Part shown: positions 4,889-5,162 of the stretch, piece by piece
Position numbering within the stretch: position 1 is the stretch's first letter
Layout: every line of letters begins with the position of its first letter
Source of the DNA: an uncultured Clostridia bacterium
GTDB lineage: Bacteria > Bacillota > Clostridia > Lachnospirales > Lachnospiraceae
Reading direction: 5' to 3'
Assembly (NCBI GenBank): GCA_946623485.1
Contig: CAMORF010000184.1
Location: forward strand, 1-5,162
DNA: 5,162 nt
Made by a program: the position numbers and the translations under genes
The notes under the pieces: generated by a model
Seen by the model: only the letters and a program-made list of their open reading frames with translations
What the model was told of the DNA's origin: nothing
Databases searched by the model: none

Positions 4889-5162
4889 ATGAATATGCAG
4901 TCGGTAAAGAGGGGGTTATTGCGGCTGTATTCGCTGTTGTTGCTGCCGCTGTTACTGCTGTTACTGTTTGTTCCGGCGGATATACACTGTGAGGCGTCAG
5001 AAAGCGGATACGATGAATCTGTAGTATCTGCCGCGATCATAGATGATCCGGACATCGCGGGAGATGGGCAAAATGTACAGTTAGAGAATCCTGAGCTGCC
5101 GCAACAGGTACAGTTAGAGAATCCTGAGCTGCCGCAACAGGTACAGTTAGAGAATCCTGAGC
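4889..5162 (+). CDS. Exported protein with 11-residue tandem repeats (3' end outside the window)
   Basis: I do not recognise this gene. The frame is open from ATG 4889 to the window end, 91 residues so far. AAAAGGG (4871-4877) lies 11 bases before the ATG, a slightly long but usable ribosome binding site. The N-terminus has basic residues (Lys7, Arg8, Arg12) and a very Leu-rich hydrophobic segment (about 14-29), a signal peptide or membrane anchor. Cys34 lies in ADIHC, a poor lipobox match, so a lipoprotein is unlikely; cleavage after Ala30 or Ala36 is possible. An acidic stretch (37-60) leads into repeats VQLENPELPQQ beginning at residue 63. The gene lies 59 bases after the vWA/lectin gene with no terminator between them, so they probably share an operon. 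The repeats suggest an extended stalk or cell-wall-spanning region. Function is unknown. Confidence 0.8.
   Translation, partial: MNMQSVKRGLLRLYSLLLLPLLLLLLFVPADIHCEASESGYDESVVSAAIIDDPDIAGDGQNVQLENPELPQQVQLENPELPQQVQLENPE
5075..5162 (+). repeat. Perfect 33-base tandem repeat, at least 2.7 copies, running off the window
   Basis: The units at 5075-5107, 5108-5140 and 5141-5162 (cut) are identical base for base. Each codes for VQLENPELPQQ in frame. Perfect identity, including third codon positions, indicates recent expansion or homogenisation, and the length of 33 bases keeps the frame whatever the copy number. Confidence 0.97.

Noticed and set aside
4968..4992. Lipoprotein lipobox around Cys34 of the last gene
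   Set aside because: The residues before Cys (Ala-Asp-Ile-His) do not match the [LVI][ASTVI][GAS]C pattern.

Overview
The window comes from a mid-GC Firmicute, most likely a Lachnospiraceae-type Clostridium. The basis is the clostridial RpoA and L17 sequences, an enlarged L17 like those I recall from that family, strong AGGAGG-type ribosome binding sites, and extended -10 promoters. I have not run a database search, so the family-level call is inference.

Left half (1-2351, + strand): the end of the ribosomal protein/RNA polymerase alpha operon. It holds rpoA (5' end cut by the window), an unusually long and hairpin-rich spacer of 197 bases, rplQ, and a GNAT acetyltransferase whose TTG start overlaps the rplQ stop. 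A strong intrinsic terminator at 2302-2351 closes the operon.

Middle (2365-3203): a cytoplasmic cyclophilin-type peptidyl-prolyl isomerase on the - strand, convergent with the operon. It is followed by a 314-base divergent intergenic region. This region carries an extended -10 promoter for each flanking gene, a short 10-base tandem repeat, a T/G-rich stretch, and an A/T dyad inside the right-hand promoter.

Right half (3204-5162, + strand): a probable two-gene operon of exported proteins, and the accessory part of the window. The first protein has a signal peptide, two tandem zinc ribbons, a GNNAA-repeat linker, a von Willebrand A domain with a complete MIDAS, and a C-terminal C-type lectin-like domain. 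The second, cut by the window end, has a poly-Leu signal sequence and then perfect 33-base (11-residue) tandem repeats. Between them lies an exact 25-base duplication of the 3' end of the first gene, including its last codons. No terminator separates the two, so they are probably co-transcribed and may act together at the cell surface. Ligand and function cannot be read from the sequence.
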